Below the pieces are notes generated by a model, which made no database searches, had not been told where the DNA came from, and was given only the letters and a program-made list of their open reading frames with translations. From Nocardioides sp. Arc9.136 (GTDB taxonomy: Bacteria > Actinomycetota > Actinomycetes > Propionibacteriales > Nocardioidaceae): DNA of 64,000 nucleotides. The position numbers were made by a program, and so were the translations under genes. Of this stretch, positions 38,400 to 50,748 are shown piece after piece. The stretch lies in NCBI RefSeq assembly GCF_030506255.1, contig NZ_CP113431.1:1674001-1738000 (forward strand), written 5' to 3'. The first letter of the stretch is position 1; every line of letters begins with the position of its first letter.

Positions 38400-39178
38400 G
38401 TGTCCGTGCTCGACGACATCGTCGCCGGGGTCCGGGCCGACCTCGCGGAGCGCGAGGCGGCCCTCCCGCTGGCGGACGTGCGTGCGGCGCTCGCGGACGT
38501 CGACCCGCCGCTCGACCCGATGCCGCACTTCCGTGCGCCGGGCTCGAGCGTCATCGCCGAGGTCAAGCGCCGCAGTCCCAGCAAGGGCGACCTCGCCGAC
38601 ATCCCGGACCCCGCCGTGCTCGCCGCGGAGTACGCCGCCGGCGGTGCCGCCGCGATCAGCGTGCTCACCGAGCAGCGCCGGTTCGGCGGCAGCCTGGCCG
38701 ACCTGCGCGCGGTCCGCGCGGCCGTCGACGTACCGGTCCTGCGCAAGGACTTCATCGTCTCGACCTACCAGCTCGTCGAGGCCCGTGCCGCCGGCGCCGA
38801 CCTGGCCCTGCTGATCGTGGCCTCGCTGCCCGGGGACGAGCTGCGCCGGCTGCACGACGAGGCACGCGAGCTGGGCCTGACCGTGCTGGTCGAGGTGCAC
38901 GACGAGCCCGAGACCGAGCGTGCGGTCGAGCTGGGCGCCGAGCTGGTCGGCGTCAACGCGCGGAACCTGAAGACCCTCGAGATCCACGACGACACCTTCG
39001 GGCGGCTCGCCCCGCTCGTGCCCGACGACCGGGTCAAGGTGGCGGAGTCCGGGATCTTCTCGCCCGCCGACGTGCAGCGGTTCGTCGGCGAGGGCGCCCG
39101 CGCGGTCCTGGTGGGCGAGGCACTGGTGAAGGACGGCGACCCGCGCTCCGCGGTGCGCTCGATGACAGGGGTGGGTGC

Positions 39179-39182
<4 letters not shown>
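38400..39182 (+). CDS. trpC: indole-3-glycerol phosphate synthase TrpC
   Basis: TrpC closes CdRP to indole-3-glycerol phosphate. The 260-aa barrel has the catalytic Lys/Glu region [39 protein letters not shown] and [13 protein letters not shown] 38400 has GAGGAGGAC just upstream. The domain is not fused to TrpF. It overlaps trpB by 4 nt. Confidence 0.96.
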
Positions 39183-40458
<1,276 letters not shown>

Positions 40459-40462
<4 letters not shown>

Positions 40463-41262
40463 GCACCACCACCACGGTCGCCTTCGAGGCGGCGCGGGCC
40501 GAGGGCCGCGCCGCGCTCGTCGGCTACCTGCCCGCCGGCTTCCCGGACGTCGCCGGCGGCATCGACGCCCTCCGCGCGATGGTCGACGCCGGCTGCGACG
40601 TCATCGAGGTCGGCCTGCCCTACAGCGACCCGGTGATGGACGGACCCACCATCCAGGCCGCCGCCCAGCAGGCGCTGGAGCGCGGGGTCCGGACCACCGA
40701 CGTCCTGCGCACGGTCGAGGCCGTCGCCGCGACCGGCACCCCGACGGTCGTGATGACCTACTGGAACCCGGTCGAGCGCTACGGCGTGCCGCGCTTCGCG
40801 GCCGACCTCGCCGGTGCCGGGGGAGCGGGCCTGATCACGCCCGACCTCACCCCGGACAGCGCACCGGAGTGGATCGCCGCCGCGGACGAGCACGACCTCG
40901 ACAAGGTCTTCCTCGTCGCGCCGTCGTCCACCGACGAGCGGATCGCCATGACCACCGCCGCGTGCCGCGGCTTCGTCTACGCCACCGCCGTCATGGGCGT
41001 CACCGGCGCCCGCACGACCACCAGCGACCTCGCCGGCCCGCTCGTCGCGCGCACCAAGCAGACGACCGACCTGCCCGTCGGGGTCGGCCTGGGCGTCAGC
41101 AACGGCGCCCAGGCGGCCGAGCTCGCGTCGTACGCCGACGGCGTCATCGTCGGCTCGGCGTTCGTGCGCTGCCTGCTCGACCACCCCGACGACCGCTCCG
41201 CCGGCCTGCGCGCGCTCACCGCGCTGACCGAGGACCTCGCCGCGGGGGTGCGCCGTGCGTAG
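40459..41262 (+). CDS. trpA: tryptophan synthase alpha subunit TrpA
   Basis: TrpA cleaves indole-3-glycerol phosphate and passes indole to TrpB. The 267-aa barrel has the catalytic Glu and Asp in [34 protein letters not shown], and [16 protein letters not shown]. It overlaps trpB by 4 nt and the Sco1-like gene by 8 nt. Confidence 0.97.
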
Positions 41263-41887
41263 CCCGCGCCGTTCCCGGACCGCCCGCGCCCTCGCCGGTG
41301 CCCTCGCGGCCGGCCTGCTCCTCGCCGGCTGCAGCGGGGGAGACGACGGCGGTGGCGGCGCGGCGACCACCGGCAGCGTCGTGGAGCCGCCGTTCGACGT
41401 GGCGTCGGCGCCGCTGACCGACACCGACGGCCGTGCGTTCTCGCTCACCGAGGACACCGACGCCCGGCTGACCCTGGTCTTCTTCGGCTACACCCAGTGC
41501 CCCGACATCTGCCCGCTGGTGATGCAGACGCTCACCTCGGGGCTGAGCAAGCTCACCGACGCCGAGCGCGAGCAGGTCGAGGTCGTCTTCGTGACGACCG
41601 ACCCGGCCACCGACGAGGCGGCGGTGCTGCGTGACTACCTCGACCGCTTCGACCCGTCGTACGTCGGCGTGCGCGGGGACCTCGACACCACCGTCGAGGT
41701 CGCGAGGTCGGTCGGCGTGTTCGTCGCCGACGGCGAGCAGCTCGACTCCGGGGGCTACGACCTCGGCAGCCACGGCACCTACCTGATCGCCGTCGACGGC
41801 AACGACCAGGCGCCGATGTTCTGGCGCCAGGACACCTCCGCCGCGGAGTACGCCGCCGACATCTCCAGCCTGCTGGGCGACGCGTGA
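41255..41887 (+). CDS. SCO1/SenC/PrrC-family copper chaperone lipoprotein
   Basis: Sco1 proteins deliver copper to cytochrome oxidase CuA or act as thiol-disulfide reductants outside the membrane. The 210-aa protein has a lipoprotein signal (LLLAGC, Cys25 region), a thioredoxin-like fold with the copper motif CPDICP, and the distal His in GSHGTYLI. It is co-transcribed between trpA and lgt with overlaps at both ends, next to the enzyme that would lipidate it. Confidence 0.9.
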   Translation: MRSPRRSRTARALAGALAAGLLLAGCSGGDDGGGGAATTGSVVEPPFDVASAPLTDTDGRAFSLTEDTDARLTLVFFGYTQCPDICPLVMQTLTSGLSKLTDAEREQVEVVFVTTDPATDEAAVLRDYLDRFDPSYVGVRGDLDTTVEVARSVGVFVADGEQLDSGGYDLGSHGTYLIAVDGNDQAPMFWRQDTSAAEYAADISSLLGDA

Positions 41888-42804
41888 GCCCCGAGCTGGT
41901 CGCCGGCCTGGCGGCCATGACGATCCCCAGCCCCGACCAGGGCACGTGGCACCTCGGCCCGGTGCCGATCCGGGGCTACGCCCTCGCGATCATCCTGGGC
42001 ATCGTCGTCGCGGTCTGGCTCTCCGAGCGCCGCTGGATCGCGCGCGGTGGCACCGCCGGCGACATCCAGGACCTCGCGATCTGGGGCATCCCCTTCGGGC
42101 TCGTCGGCGGCCGGCTCTACCACGTCGCCACCGACAGCGGCCGCTACTTCGGCGAGGGCAACGACCCGATCACCGCGCTGTACGTGTGGCGCGGGGGCCT
42201 GGGCGTCTGGGGTGCGATCGCGCTCGGCGCGGTGGGCGTGATCATCGGCGCCCGGCTCAAGGGCATCAAGCTGCTCCCGGTCCTCGACGCCATCGCGCCG
42301 ACGGTGCTGGTGGCGCAGGCGATCGGGCGGTGGGGCAACTGGTTCAACCAGGAGCTGTTCGGCAAGCCCACCGAGCTGCCGTGGGCGCTCGAGGTCAGCG
42401 ACTCGACCGCCATCGGGGCGGGCTTCGCGCCCGGCACGACGTTCCACCCGACGTTCCTCTACGAGTGCCTGTGGAACCTCGCCGCCTTCGCGCTGGTGGT
42501 CTGGCTCGACCGCAGGCTCCGGCTCGGCCACGGCCGCGTCGCCGCGCTCTACGTGATGGCCTACACCGCCGGTCGCGGCTGGATCGAGATGCTCCGGATC
42601 GACGACGTCGAGCTCTCCGACGTGGGCGGCCTGCGGTTCAACGTGTGGACCTCGATCGTGCTCTTCGTGCTCGCCGCGGCGTACTTCGCCTGGGCCTCGC
42701 GGCGCCACCCGGGACGCGAGACGAGCGTCCACACCGACGGCCGACCCGCGGTCGCGGGCGGGACGCCGGCCGGGAGTGATGTTCGCGACGACGTCACCGG
42801 GTGA
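41884..42804 (+). CDS. lgt: prolipoprotein diacylglyceryl transferase Lgt
   Basis: Lgt attaches diacylglycerol to the lipobox cysteine. The 306-aa protein has about seven helices. Motifs include GYALAIILGI, the arginine-bearing VGGRLYHV, the signature GRWGNWFNQELFGKPT, and HPTFLYECLWN. GTG 41884 overlaps the preceding lipoprotein gene. A hydrophilic C-terminal tail of about 40 residues has no motif. Confidence 0.96.
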   Translation: MSPELVAGLAAMTIPSPDQGTWHLGPVPIRGYALAIILGIVVAVWLSERRWIARGGTAGDIQDLAIWGIPFGLVGGRLYHVATDSGRYFGEGNDPITALYVWRGGLGVWGAIALGAVGVIIGARLKGIKLLPVLDAIAPTVLVAQAIGRWGNWFNQELFGKPTELPWALEVSDSTAIGAGFAPGTTFHPTFLYECLWNLAAFALVVWLDRRLRLGHGRVAALYVMAYTAGRGWIEMLRIDDVELSDVGGLRFNVWTSIVLFVLAAAYFAWASRRHPGRETSVHTDGRPAVAGGTPAGSDVRDDVTG

Positions 42805-42832
42805 CGCTGGATGACTTCGACCCGCAACGCGG

Positions 42833-42841
42833 TGGTAATCT
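42833..42841 (+). promoter_or_regulatory. extended -10 TGGTAATCT upstream of gltB
   Basis: TGG-TAATCT matches an extended -10 (TGN-TANNNT) 157 nt before the gltB start, in a 194-bp gap. No convincing -35 is visible, and the leader would be about 150 nt. Confidence 0.4.
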
Positions 42842-42998
42842 GAGGTCTCCGCGTGGGCCAACGTCGTCCCTGCACCCACCCTCAGCTCCCGGGCCGTCCG
42901 GCCCGCGCTGATCCTGCATGTGCCGACCAGCCGGTCACCCGTCACGGAGCCCACCTCGGTGGTCCGGTGCGGGGCCGGCACGACGACGGGAGAACCCA

Positions 42999-45900
42999 GT
43001 GCCCTACTCGCACGCGTTCCCGCCGCCCCAAGGGCTCTACGACCCCACCCACGAGCACGACGCGTGCGGTGTGGCTTTCGTCGCGACCCTGACAGGCGTG
43101 GCGAGCCACGAGATCGTCCGCCAGGGCGTGACCGCACTCCTCAACCTCGACCACCGCGGAGCCGCGGGCGCCGAGACCAACTCCGGCGACGGCGCCGGCA
43201 TCCTGATCCAGGTGCCCGACGCGTTCCTGCGCGAGGTCGTGGACTTCGAGCTGCCCGGCCGCGGCGCGTACGCCGTGGGCACGGCGTTCCTCCAGGGCGA
43301 CGACGAGGCGGTGGCCGCGACGCGGCGCCGCATCGAGCAGATCGCCGACGAGGAGGGCCTCGACGTCCTCGGCTGGCGCGAGGTGCCGGTCGACCCCACG
43401 CCGCTCGGGCAGACCGCGCTCGGCGTCATGCCGTCCTTCGCGCAGCTGTTCGTCGCCGGCAAGGGCAGCCGGCTCACCGGTCTCGGCCTCGAGCGGATGG
43501 CCTTCTGCCTGCGCAAGCGCGCCGAGCGGGAGACCGACGTGTACTTCCCGTCGCTGTCCTCGCGCACGCTGGTCTACAAGGGCATGCTCACCCCGGCCCA
43601 GCTCGACGAGGTCTACCCCGACCTGCGCGACGAGCGGATGACCTCGGCCATGGCCGTGGTGCACTCCCGCTTCTCGACCAACACCTTCCCGAGCTGGCCG
43701 CTCTCGCACCCGTTCCGCTACATCGCGCACAACGGCGAGATCAACACGGTCATGGGCAACCGCAACTGGATGCGGGCCCGCGAGGCCCTGCTCGCCTCCG
43801 ACCTCATCCCCGGCGACCTGGAGCGGCTCTACCCGATCTGCACGCCGGGCGCCTCGGACTCCGCGTCCTTCGACGAGGTCCTCGAGCTGCTCCACATGGG
43901 TGGCCGCTCGCTGCCGCACTCGGTGCTGATGATGATCCCGGAGGCGTGGGAGAACCACGGCGAGATGGACGACAAGCGCCGCGCGTTCTACGAGTTCCAC
44001 TCCGCGATGATGGAGCCCTGGGACGGGCCGGCCTGCGTGGTCTTCACCGACGGCTCGCAGATCGGTGCCGTGCTGGACCGCAACGGCCTGCGCCCCTCGC
44101 GCTACTGGGTCACCGACGACGGCCTCGTCGTCCTGGCCTCCGAGGTCGGCGTGCTCGACATCGACCCGGCCAAGGTCGTCCGCAAGGGCCGGCTCCAGCC
44201 GGGCCGGATGTTCCTCGTCGACACCGACGAGCACCGGATCATCGAGGACGAGGAGATCAAGGCCGAGCTGGCCGCCGAGCACCCCTACGAGGAGTGGCTC
44301 CACGCCGGGCTGGTCAAGCTCGAGGACATCCCCGAGCGCGAGCACGTCGTCCACACCCACGCCTCGGTCACCCGACGCCAGCAGGTCTTCGGCTACTCCC
44401 AGGAGGAGCTGCGGGTCATCCTCGCGCCGATGGCCAACGCCGGTGCCGAGCCGATCGGCTCGATGGGCACCGACACCCCGATCGCGGCGCTCAGCGACAA
44501 GCCGCGGCTGCTGTTCGACTACTTCAACCAGCTCTTCGCGCAGGTGACCAACCCGCCGCTGGACGCCATCCGCGAGGAGCTCGTCACCTCGCTCAACGGC
44601 ACCATCGGCCCGGAGTCGAACCTGCTCGAGCCGCAGCCGGCCTCGTGCCGGCAGGTGGTGCTGCCGTTCCCGGTCATCTCCAACGACGACCTGGCCAAGA
44701 TCCGGCACATCAACCGCGACGGCGACATGCCGGGCTTCGTCACCCACGTCTCCCGCGGCCTCTACGAGGTCGAGGGCGGCGGCGAGGCGCTCGCGCGCCG
44801 GATCGACGAGATCTGCGCCGAGGTCAGCCGGGCCATCGCCGACGGCGCCCGGATCATCGTGCTCTCCGACCGCCACTCGACCGCCGAGCTCGCGCCGATC
44901 CCGTCGCTGCTGCTCATGGGCGCGGTCCACCACCACCTGGTGCGCGAGAAGACCCGCACCCAGGTCGGCCTGCTCGTCGAGGCCGGCGACGTCCGCGAGG
45001 TGCACCACGTCGCCCTGCTCGTCGGGTACGGCGCGGCCGCGGTGAACCCCTACCTGGCGATGGAGTCCGTCGAGGACCTTGCCCGGGACGGCTACTACGT
45101 CAAGACCGAGCCCGAGGTCGCGGTCAAGAACCTCGTCAAGGCGCTCGGCAAGGGCGTCTTGAAGGTCATGTCGAAGATGGGCGTCTCGACCGTGGCGTCC
45201 TACACCGGCGCCCAGATCTTCGAGGCCGTCGGGCTCTCGCAGTCCGTCGTCGACCGGTACTTCACCGGCACGACCTCCAAGCTGGGCGGCGTCGAGCTCG
45301 AGACCCTCGCCGAGGAGGTCGCCCGGCGCCACGCCACGGCGTACCCCCGAGGCGGGATCTCCCCGACGCACCGCGAGCTGGAGACCGGTGGCGAGTACCA
45401 GTGGCGCCGCGACGGCGAGCCGCACCTGTTCGACCCCGAGACCGTCTTCCGCCTCCAGCACGCCACGCGCGCGGGCCGGTACGACGTGTTCAAGCAGTAC
45501 ACCCAGCGCGTCGACGAGCAGTCGGCGCGGCTGATGACGCTGCGCGGGCTCTTCCGGTTCAAGGGCGCGGAGGTCACCGGCCGCGACCCGGTCCCGATCG
45601 AGGAGGTGGAGTCGGTCGAGTCGATCGTCAAGCGGTTCTCGACCGGCGCCATGTCGTACGGCTCGATCAGCCAGGAGGCGCACGAGACCCTCGCGATCGC
45701 CATGAACCGGCTCGGCGGCAAGTCGAACACCGGTGAGGGCGGCGAGGACCCCGAGCGCCTCTACGACCCCGAGCGCCGCAGCGCGATCAAGCAGGTCGCG
45801 TCGGGCCGCTTCGGCGTGACCGCGGAGTACCTCACGAACTCCGACGACATCCAGATCAAGATGGCGCAGGGCGCCAAGCCCGGCGAGGGCGGCCAGCTGC

Positions 45901-47543
45901 CCGGCCACAAGGTCTACCCGTGGGTCGCCAAGACCCGGCACTCCACGCCGGGCGTCGGCCTGATCAGCCCGCCGCCGCACCACGACATCTACTCGATCGA
46001 GGACCTCGCACAGCTGATCCACGACCTCAAGAACGCCAACCCGCGGGCTCGCGTCCACGTGAAGCTTGTCTCCGAGGTCGGCGTCGGCACGGTCGCGACG
46101 GGTGTGTCCAAGGCGCACGCCGACGTCGTGCTCATCTCGGGCAACGACGGCGGCACCGGTGCCTCGCCGCTGACCTCGCTCAAGCACGCCGGTGGTCCCT
46201 GGGAGCTCGGCCTGGCCGAGACCCAGCAGACGCTGCTGCTCAACAACCTGCGCGACCGGATCGTCGTGCAGGCCGACGGGCAGCTCAAGACCGGTCGCGA
46301 CGTGGTCGTCGCGGCGCTGCTCGGCGCCGAGGAGTTCGGCTTCGCGACCGCCCCGCTGGTGGTCTCGGGCTGCATCATGATGCGGGTCTGCCACCTCGAC
46401 ACCTGCCCCGTGGGCGTCGCGACGCAGAACCCGGTGCTGCGCGAGCGCTACTCCGGCAAGGCGGAGTACGTCGTGAACTTCTTCGAGTACATCGCCCAGG
46501 AGGTCCGCGAGTACCTCGCCGAGCTCGGCTTCCGCAGCATCGACGAGGCCGTCGGGCGCGTCGACACCCTCGACACGACCCCCGCGGTCAACCACTGGAA
46601 GGCCTCGGGGCTGGACCTCACCCCGGTCCTGCACATGCCCGAGCTGCCCGAGGGCGCGTCGCTGCACCACACCACCGGCCAGGACCACGGGCTGGAGAAG
46701 GCGCTCGACGTCACCACGCTCGTGCCGCTGGCCGAGGCCGCGCTCGAGCGCGGCGAGCCGGTGCGCGGGCAGGTCGAGATCCGCAACGTCAACCGCACCG
46801 TGGGCACGATCCTCGGTCACGAGGTCACCAAGCGGTACGGCGGCCAGGGCCTGCCCGACGGGACGATCGACCTGACCTTCACCGGGTCGGCCGGCCAGTC
46901 CTTCGGCGCCTTCGTGCCGCGGGGGATGACGCTGCGCCTCGAGGGCGACGCGAACGACTACGTCGGCAAGGGCCTCTCCGGCGGCCGGGTCGTCGTGCGG
47001 CCCGACCGCTCGGCGTCGTTCCGCTCCGAGGAGCAGATCATCGCCGGCAACACGATCGGGTACGGCGCGACGTCGGGCCAGATCTTCCTGCGCGGCGGGG
47101 TCGGCGAGCGCTTCTGCGTCCGCAACTCCGGCGCCTGGGCGGTCACCGAGGGCGTGGGCGACCACGCCTGCGAGTACATGACCGGCGGCCGGGTCGTCGT
47201 CCTGGGCGGGACCGGGCGCAACTTCGCCGCCGGCATGTCCGGTGGCGTGGCGTGGGTGCTGGACCTCAAGCCGGAGCGGGTCAACACCGAGCTCGTCGAG
47301 CTCGGCCCCGTGACCGGCGAGGCCGCGGCGGAGCTGGAGCAGATGGTGCGCGAGCACCACGAGGAGACCGGCTCGGAGGTCGCGGCGGCGCTGCTGGCCG
47401 ACTGGCCGGCTGCCCTCCCGCGCTTCACCGAGGTCATGCCGAGCGACTACCGCAAGGTGCTCGAGGCCAAGGCGAAGGCCGAGGCCGACGGGCTGAACGA
47501 GAACGAGACCGCGAACGCGATGATGGGAGCCCTCCATGGCTGA
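42999..47543 (+). CDS. gltB: glutamate synthase large subunit GltB
   Basis: GltB makes two glutamates from glutamine and 2-oxoglutarate. The 1514-aa protein has a short propeptide ending at Cys23 ([11 protein letters not shown]), the N-terminal nucleophile of the type II amidotransferase. The central domain and the FMN barrel follow ([38 protein letters not shown]). The 3Fe-4S cysteines lie in [17 protein letters not shown], and the GXGXG beta-helix is at the C-terminus ([17 protein letters not shown]). GTG 42999 has GGGAGA upstream. Frames run further upstream but would put the catalytic Cys too far inside. It overlaps gltD by 8 nt. Confidence 0.97.
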   Translation: MPYSHAFPPPQGLYDPTHEHDACGVAFVATLTGVASHEIVRQGVTALLNLDHRGAAGAETNSGDGAGILIQVPDAFLREVVDFELPGRGAYAVGTAFLQGDDEAVAATRRRIEQIADEEGLDVLGWREVPVDPTPLGQTALGVMPSFAQLFVAGKGSRLTGLGLERMAFCLRKRAERETDVYFPSLSSRTLVYKGMLTPAQLDEVYPDLRDERMTSAMAVVHSRFSTNTFPSWPLSHPFRYIAHNGEINTVMGNRNWMRAREALLASDLIPGDLERLYPICTPGASDSASFDEVLELLHMGGRSLPHSVLMMIPEAWENHGEMDDKRRAFYEFHSAMMEPWDGPACVVFTDGSQIGAVLDRNGLRPSRYWVTDDGLVVLASEVGVLDIDPAKVVRKGRLQPGRMFLVDTDEHRIIEDEEIKAELAAEHPYEEWLHAGLVKLEDIPEREHVVHTHASVTRRQQVFGYSQEELRVILAPMANAGAEPIGSMGTDTPIAALSDKPRLLFDYFNQLFAQVTNPPLDAIREELVTSLNGTIGPESNLLEPQPASCRQVVLPFPVISNDDLAKIRHINRDGDMPGFVTHVSRGLYEVEGGGEALARRIDEICAEVSRAIADGARIIVLSDRHSTAELAPIPSLLLMGAVHHHLVREKTRTQVGLLVEAGDVREVHHVALLVGYGAAAVNPYLAMESVEDLARDGYYVKTEPEVAVKNLVKALGKGVLKVMSKMGVSTVASYTGAQIFEAVGLSQSVVDRYFTGTTSKLGGVELETLAEEVARRHATAYPRGGISPTHRELETGGEYQWRRDGEPHLFDPETVFRLQHATRAGRYDVFKQYTQRVDEQSARLMTLRGLFRFKGAEVTGRDPVPIEEVESVESIVKRFSTGAMSYGSISQEAHETLAIAMNRLGGKSNTGEGGEDPERLYDPERRSAIKQVASGRFGVTAEYLTNSDDIQIKMAQGAKPGEGGQLPGHKVYPWVAKTRHSTPGVGLISPPPHHDIYSIEDLAQLIHDLKNANPRARVHVKLVSEVGVGTVATGVSKAHADVVLISGNDGGTGASPLTSLKHAGGPWELGLAETQQTLLLNNLRDRIVVQADGQLKTGRDVVVAALLGAEEFGFATAPLVVSGCIMMRVCHLDTCPVGVATQNPVLRERYSGKAEYVVNFFEYIAQEVREYLAELGFRSIDEAVGRVDTLDTTPAVNHWKASGLDLTPVLHMPELPEGASLHHTTGQDHGLEKALDVTTLVPLAEAALERGEPVRGQVEIRNVNRTVGTILGHEVTKRYGGQGLPDGTIDLTFTGSAGQSFGAFVPRGMTLRLEGDANDYVGKGLSGGRVVVRPDRSASFRSEEQIIAGNTIGYGATSGQIFLRGGVGERFCVRNSGAWAVTEGVGDHACEYMTGGRVVVLGGTGRNFAAGMSGGVAWVLDLKPERVNTELVELGPVTGEAAAELEQMVREHHEETGSEVAAALLADWPAALPRFTEVMPSDYRKVLEAKAKAEADGLNENETANAMMGALHG

Positions 47544-49005
47544 CCCGAAGGGATTCCTGAAGGAGGGTCGCGAGGTCGCGGCCCGCCGCCCGGTCGAGGA
47601 GCGGGTCAAGGACTGGGACGAGGTCTACCCGGGTGGGGCGGGTCGGGCGCTGCTGCCGATCATCACCCCGCAGGCGGGGCGCTGCATGGACTGCGGCATC
47701 CCGTTCTGCCACCAGGGCTGCCCGCTGGGCAACCTGATCCCCGAGTGGAACGACCTGGTCTGGCGCGAGGACTGGGACGACGCGATCGACCGGCTCCACG
47801 CGACCAACAACTTCCCGGAGTTCACCGGTCGGCTCTGCCCCGCCCCGTGCGAGGCCGCCTGCGTCCTGGGCATCAACCAGGACCCGGTGACGATCAAGAA
47901 CGTCGAGGTCACGATCGCCGACCGCGCGTTCGACTCCGGCTACGTCCGCCCGCAGCCGCCCGAGTGGCTGTCGGGCCGCACCGTCGCGGTGATCGGCTCG
48001 GGCCCGGCGGGGCTCGCGGCCGCCCAGCAGCTGACCCGCGCCGGTCACACCGTCGCCGTCTACGAGCGGGCCGACAAGATCGGCGGGCTGATGCGCTACG
48101 GCATCCCCGAGTTCAAGATGGAGAAGAAGTACCTCGACCGCCGCCTCGACCAGATGCGGCGCGAGGGCACGGTCTTCCGGGCCGGCGTCGAGGTGGGCGG
48201 CGGCGCGCTGACCGCCGACGCGCTGCGCGAGCGGTACGACGCGGTCGTGCTCGCCATCGGCTCGACCGTCCCGCGCGACCTGCAGGCGCCGGGCCGTGAG
48301 CTCGGCGGCATCCACCAGGCGATGGAGTTCCTCCCGCAGGCCAACCGGGTCGCGCTGGGGGAGACCGTCGAGGGCCAGGTCACCGCGACCGGCAAGCACG
48401 TCGTCATCATCGGTGGCGGCGACACCGGCGCGGACTGCCTCGGCACCTCCACGCGCCAGGGCGCGGCGTCGATCACGCAGCTGGAGATCATGCCCGAGCC
48501 GCCGGAGAGCCGCCCCGCGGGACAGCCGTGGCCGACGTACCCGATGACGTTCCGGGTGTCCTCGGCCCACGAGGAGGGCGGCGAGCGCGTCTACGCGGTG
48601 TCGACCAAGGAGTTCCTCGGCGACGAGGACGGCAACGTCCGCGCGCTGAAGCTGGTCGACGTGAGGTTCGAGGGCGGCGAGCTCGTCGAGCTCGAGGGCA
48701 CCGAGCGGGAGATCCCGGCCGAGCTGGTGCTCTTCGCGATGGGCTTCACCGGCCCCGAGCGGCCCGGCCTGGTCGAGCAGCTCGGCGTGGACCTCGACGA
48801 GCGCGGCAACGTGGCTCGTGACCTGGGCTACCAGTCCTCGGTCCCGGGCGTCTTCGTGGCCGGCGACGCCGGCCGCGGCCAGTCGCTGATCGTGTGGGCG
48901 ATCGCCGAGGGCCGCGCCGCGGCGTCGGCCGTCGACACCTACCTGACCGGCTCCACCGCGCTGCCGGCCCCGGTCAAGCCGACGGACCGTCCGCTGATGG
49001 TCTGA
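47536..49005 (+). CDS. gltD: glutamate synthase small subunit GltD
   Basis: GltD is the FAD/4Fe-4S subunit that feeds NADPH electrons to GltB. The 489-aa protein has N-terminal cysteine clusters ([20 protein letters not shown] and [13 protein letters not shown]), the FAD loop [15 protein letters not shown] and the NADPH loop [30 protein letters not shown] closes the FAD site. It is coupled to gltB. Confidence 0.97.
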   Translation: MADPKGFLKEGREVAARRPVEERVKDWDEVYPGGAGRALLPIITPQAGRCMDCGIPFCHQGCPLGNLIPEWNDLVWREDWDDAIDRLHATNNFPEFTGRLCPAPCEAACVLGINQDPVTIKNVEVTIADRAFDSGYVRPQPPEWLSGRTVAVIGSGPAGLAAAQQLTRAGHTVAVYERADKIGGLMRYGIPEFKMEKKYLDRRLDQMRREGTVFRAGVEVGGGALTADALRERYDAVVLAIGSTVPRDLQAPGRELGGIHQAMEFLPQANRVALGETVEGQVTATGKHVVIIGGGDTGADCLGTSTRQGAASITQLEIMPEPPESRPAGQPWPTYPMTFRVSSAHEEGGERVYAVSTKEFLGDEDGNVRALKLVDVRFEGGELVELEGTEREIPAELVLFAMGFTGPERPGLVEQLGVDLDERGNVARDLGYQSSVPGVFVAGDAGRGQSLIVWAIAEGRAAASAVDTYLTGSTALPAPVKPTDRPLMV

Positions 49006-49022
49006 GCACCACCCGCACCGAC

Positions 49023-49062
49023 CAGGGTCGGCCCGTCCGGGGAACCGGGCGGGCCGACCCTG
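49023..49062 (+). terminator. gltBD terminator
   Basis: A perfect 13-bp stem (CAGGGTCGGCCCG with CGGGCCGACCCTG) has an inner CCGG/CCGG extension and is followed by TGCCGTCTTG. It ends 17 nt after the gltD stop. Confidence 0.85.
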
Positions 49063-49117
49063 CCGTCTTGTCCGGGGTTCGGTGTTGGATCGTTCAAAAC
49101 CTCGGTAGGCTGGGACC

Positions 49118-50584
49118 GTGCGTAGAGCCAAGATCGTCTGCACCCTCGGCCCCGCGACCTCGTCGCCTCGACGGATCCGGGAGCTCGTCTACGCCGGGAT
49201 GGACGTCGCCCGGCTCAACATGAGCCACGGCTCGCACGAGGACCACGCCGAGGCCTACCGGCTGGTGCGCGAGGCCGCCGACGCCAGCGGGCACGGCGTC
49301 GGCATCTTCGCCGACCTGCAGGGGCCGAAGATCCGCCTGGAGAAGTTCGCCGGCGGGCCGGTCCAGCTGCGCCGCGGCCAGGAGTGGACCATCACCACGC
49401 GCGACGTCCCGGGGGACGCCGAGATCGCGGGCACGACGTACAAGGGCCTGCCCGGCGACGTCGGCGTCGGCGACCCGATCCTCATCGACGACGGCAAGGT
49501 GCGCCTGCGGGTGCTCTCCGTCGACGGTTCCGACGTGCGCACCGAGGTGCTCGTCGGTGGCAAGGTCAGCAACAACAAGGGCATCAACCTGCCCGGCGTC
49601 GCGGTGTCCGTGCCCGCGCTGTCGGACAAGGACGAGGCCGACCTGCGCTTCGCCCTCGGGCTCTGCGTGGACTTCGTCGCGCTCAGCTTCGTCCGCAGCG
49701 CCGACGACGCCGAGGACGTGCGGCGGATCATGCGCGAGGTCGGCGTCTCGGTGCCGGTCATCGCCAAGATCGAGAAGCCGCAGGCCATCGAGAACCTCGA
49801 CGAGGTCGTCGCGGCGTTCGACGGTTTCATGGTGGCGCGCGGCGACCTGGGCGTGGAGTGCCCGCTGGAGGACGTGCCGTTCCTCCAGAAGCGGATCGTC
49901 GAGAAGGCCCGGCTCAACGCCAAGCCCGTCATCGTCGCCACCCAGATGCTGGAGTCGATGATCGGCAACCCGGCCCCGACCCGCGCGGAGGCCTCCGACG
50001 TCGCCAACGCCGTGCTCGACGGCGCCGACGCGGTGATGCTCTCGGGGGAGACGAGCGTGGGGGAGTACCCCGTCCACACCGTCGAGACCATGGCCCGCAT
50101 CATCGAGGCCACCGAGCGGCACGCCCTGTCCGCCGAGGCCGTCGACCGCGTCTCCGCGATCGACTGGGACCCCCACACCAAGGGCGGCGTGATCGCCAAG
50201 GCCGCCCTCGAAGTCGCCGAGCGGGTCGAGGCCAAGTACGTCGTGGCGTTCACCCAGTCCGGCGACTCCGCCCGCCGGATGTCGCGCCTGCGCGGCGCGG
50301 TGCCGATCCTCGCCTTCACCCCCGAGGCCGCGGTCCGCTCGCAGCTGTCGATGTCGTGGGGCGTGGAGACCTTCAAGACCGCCTCGGTCGAGCACACCGA
50401 CGAGATGGTCCGCCAGGTCGACGAGCAGCTCCTGCGCATCGGCCGGGTCGAGGAGGGTGACCTCGTCGTGATCATCGCGGGTGCCCCTCCGGGCATCCCC
50501 GGCTCCACCAACGCCCTGCGCATCCACCGGATGGGCGACGCCATCAAGGGCGTCGCGCCTGCCTACCGGCGGTCCGCGACCTGA
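49118..50584 (+). CDS. pyk: pyruvate kinase
   Basis: Pyruvate kinase converts PEP and ADP to pyruvate and ATP. The 488-aa protein has RAKIVCTLGPATSSPRRIRE, GMDVARLNMSHGSHEDH, the active-site KIEKPQAIENLDEVVAAFDG, MVARGDLGVECP and MLSGETSVGEYP. The start is GTG 49118, 6 nt after TAGGCT (49106-49111), with TTGGAT (49085-49090) as a possible -35 and no Shine-Dalgarno, so probably leaderless. Confidence 0.97.
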   Translation: MRRAKIVCTLGPATSSPRRIRELVYAGMDVARLNMSHGSHEDHAEAYRLVREAADASGHGVGIFADLQGPKIRLEKFAGGPVQLRRGQEWTITTRDVPGDAEIAGTTYKGLPGDVGVGDPILIDDGKVRLRVLSVDGSDVRTEVLVGGKVSNNKGINLPGVAVSVPALSDKDEADLRFALGLCVDFVALSFVRSADDAEDVRRIMREVGVSVPVIAKIEKPQAIENLDEVVAAFDGFMVARGDLGVECPLEDVPFLQKRIVEKARLNAKPVIVATQMLESMIGNPAPTRAEASDVANAVLDGADAVMLSGETSVGEYPVHTVETMARIIEATERHALSAEAVDRVSAIDWDPHTKGGVIAKAALEVAERVEAKYVVAFTQSGDSARRMSRLRGAVPILAFTPEAAVRSQLSMSWGVETFKTASVEHTDEMVRQVDEQLLRIGRVEEGDLVVIIAGAPPGIPGSTNALRIHRMGDAIKGVAPAYRRSAT

Positions 50585-50642
50585 TCGTCGCGCTGGTCCC
50601 GTGCGGCCCGCGCCGCTCGCGTGGCCGGGGTGTGTGCCTGTC

Positions 50643-50730
50643 GGTCCATCAAGGGATGCAGGGAAGTAGTCGCTTCCCAGGTGGAGCTCGCCTGGAGAAG
50701 CGGCGGTTCGTCGGCATCCCTTGATGAACC
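50643..50730. repeat. 17-bp inverted repeat flanking a hairpin
   Basis: GGTCCATCAAGGGATGC (50643-50659) is repeated inverted at 50714-50730 with one mismatch; the inner 13 bp are perfect. Between them lies a perfect hairpin GGGAAG-TAGTCG-CTTCCC (50661-50678), which may end pyk transcription. The whole element is 88 bp. Confidence 0.75.
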
Positions 50731-50735
50731 GCCGC
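50700..50735 (-). terminator. hairpin downstream of the tRNA gene
   Basis: GCGGCGGTTC (50700-50709) pairs perfectly with GAACCGCCGC (50726-50735), a 10-bp stem with a 16-nt loop. It lies 13 nt beyond the tRNA 3' end on its strand. The right copy of the 17-bp repeat occupies the loop and part of the right arm. Confidence 0.55.
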
Positions 50736-50748
50736 CCGCGCGGCCGGG

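Noticed and set aside
42942..47609. Minus-strand frame of about 1555 codons opposite gltB
   Set aside because: Composition is Arg/Gly/Val/Asp-rich low complexity without motifs, typical of the antisense frame of a high-GC gene; gltB on the plus strand is fully supported.
50661..50678. Hexaloop hairpin as an ANTAR RNA target of PdtaR
   Set aside because: The loop TAGTCG lacks the A at position 1 and G at position 4 that I recall for ANTAR hexaloops, and I could not find the required second adjacent hexaloop.
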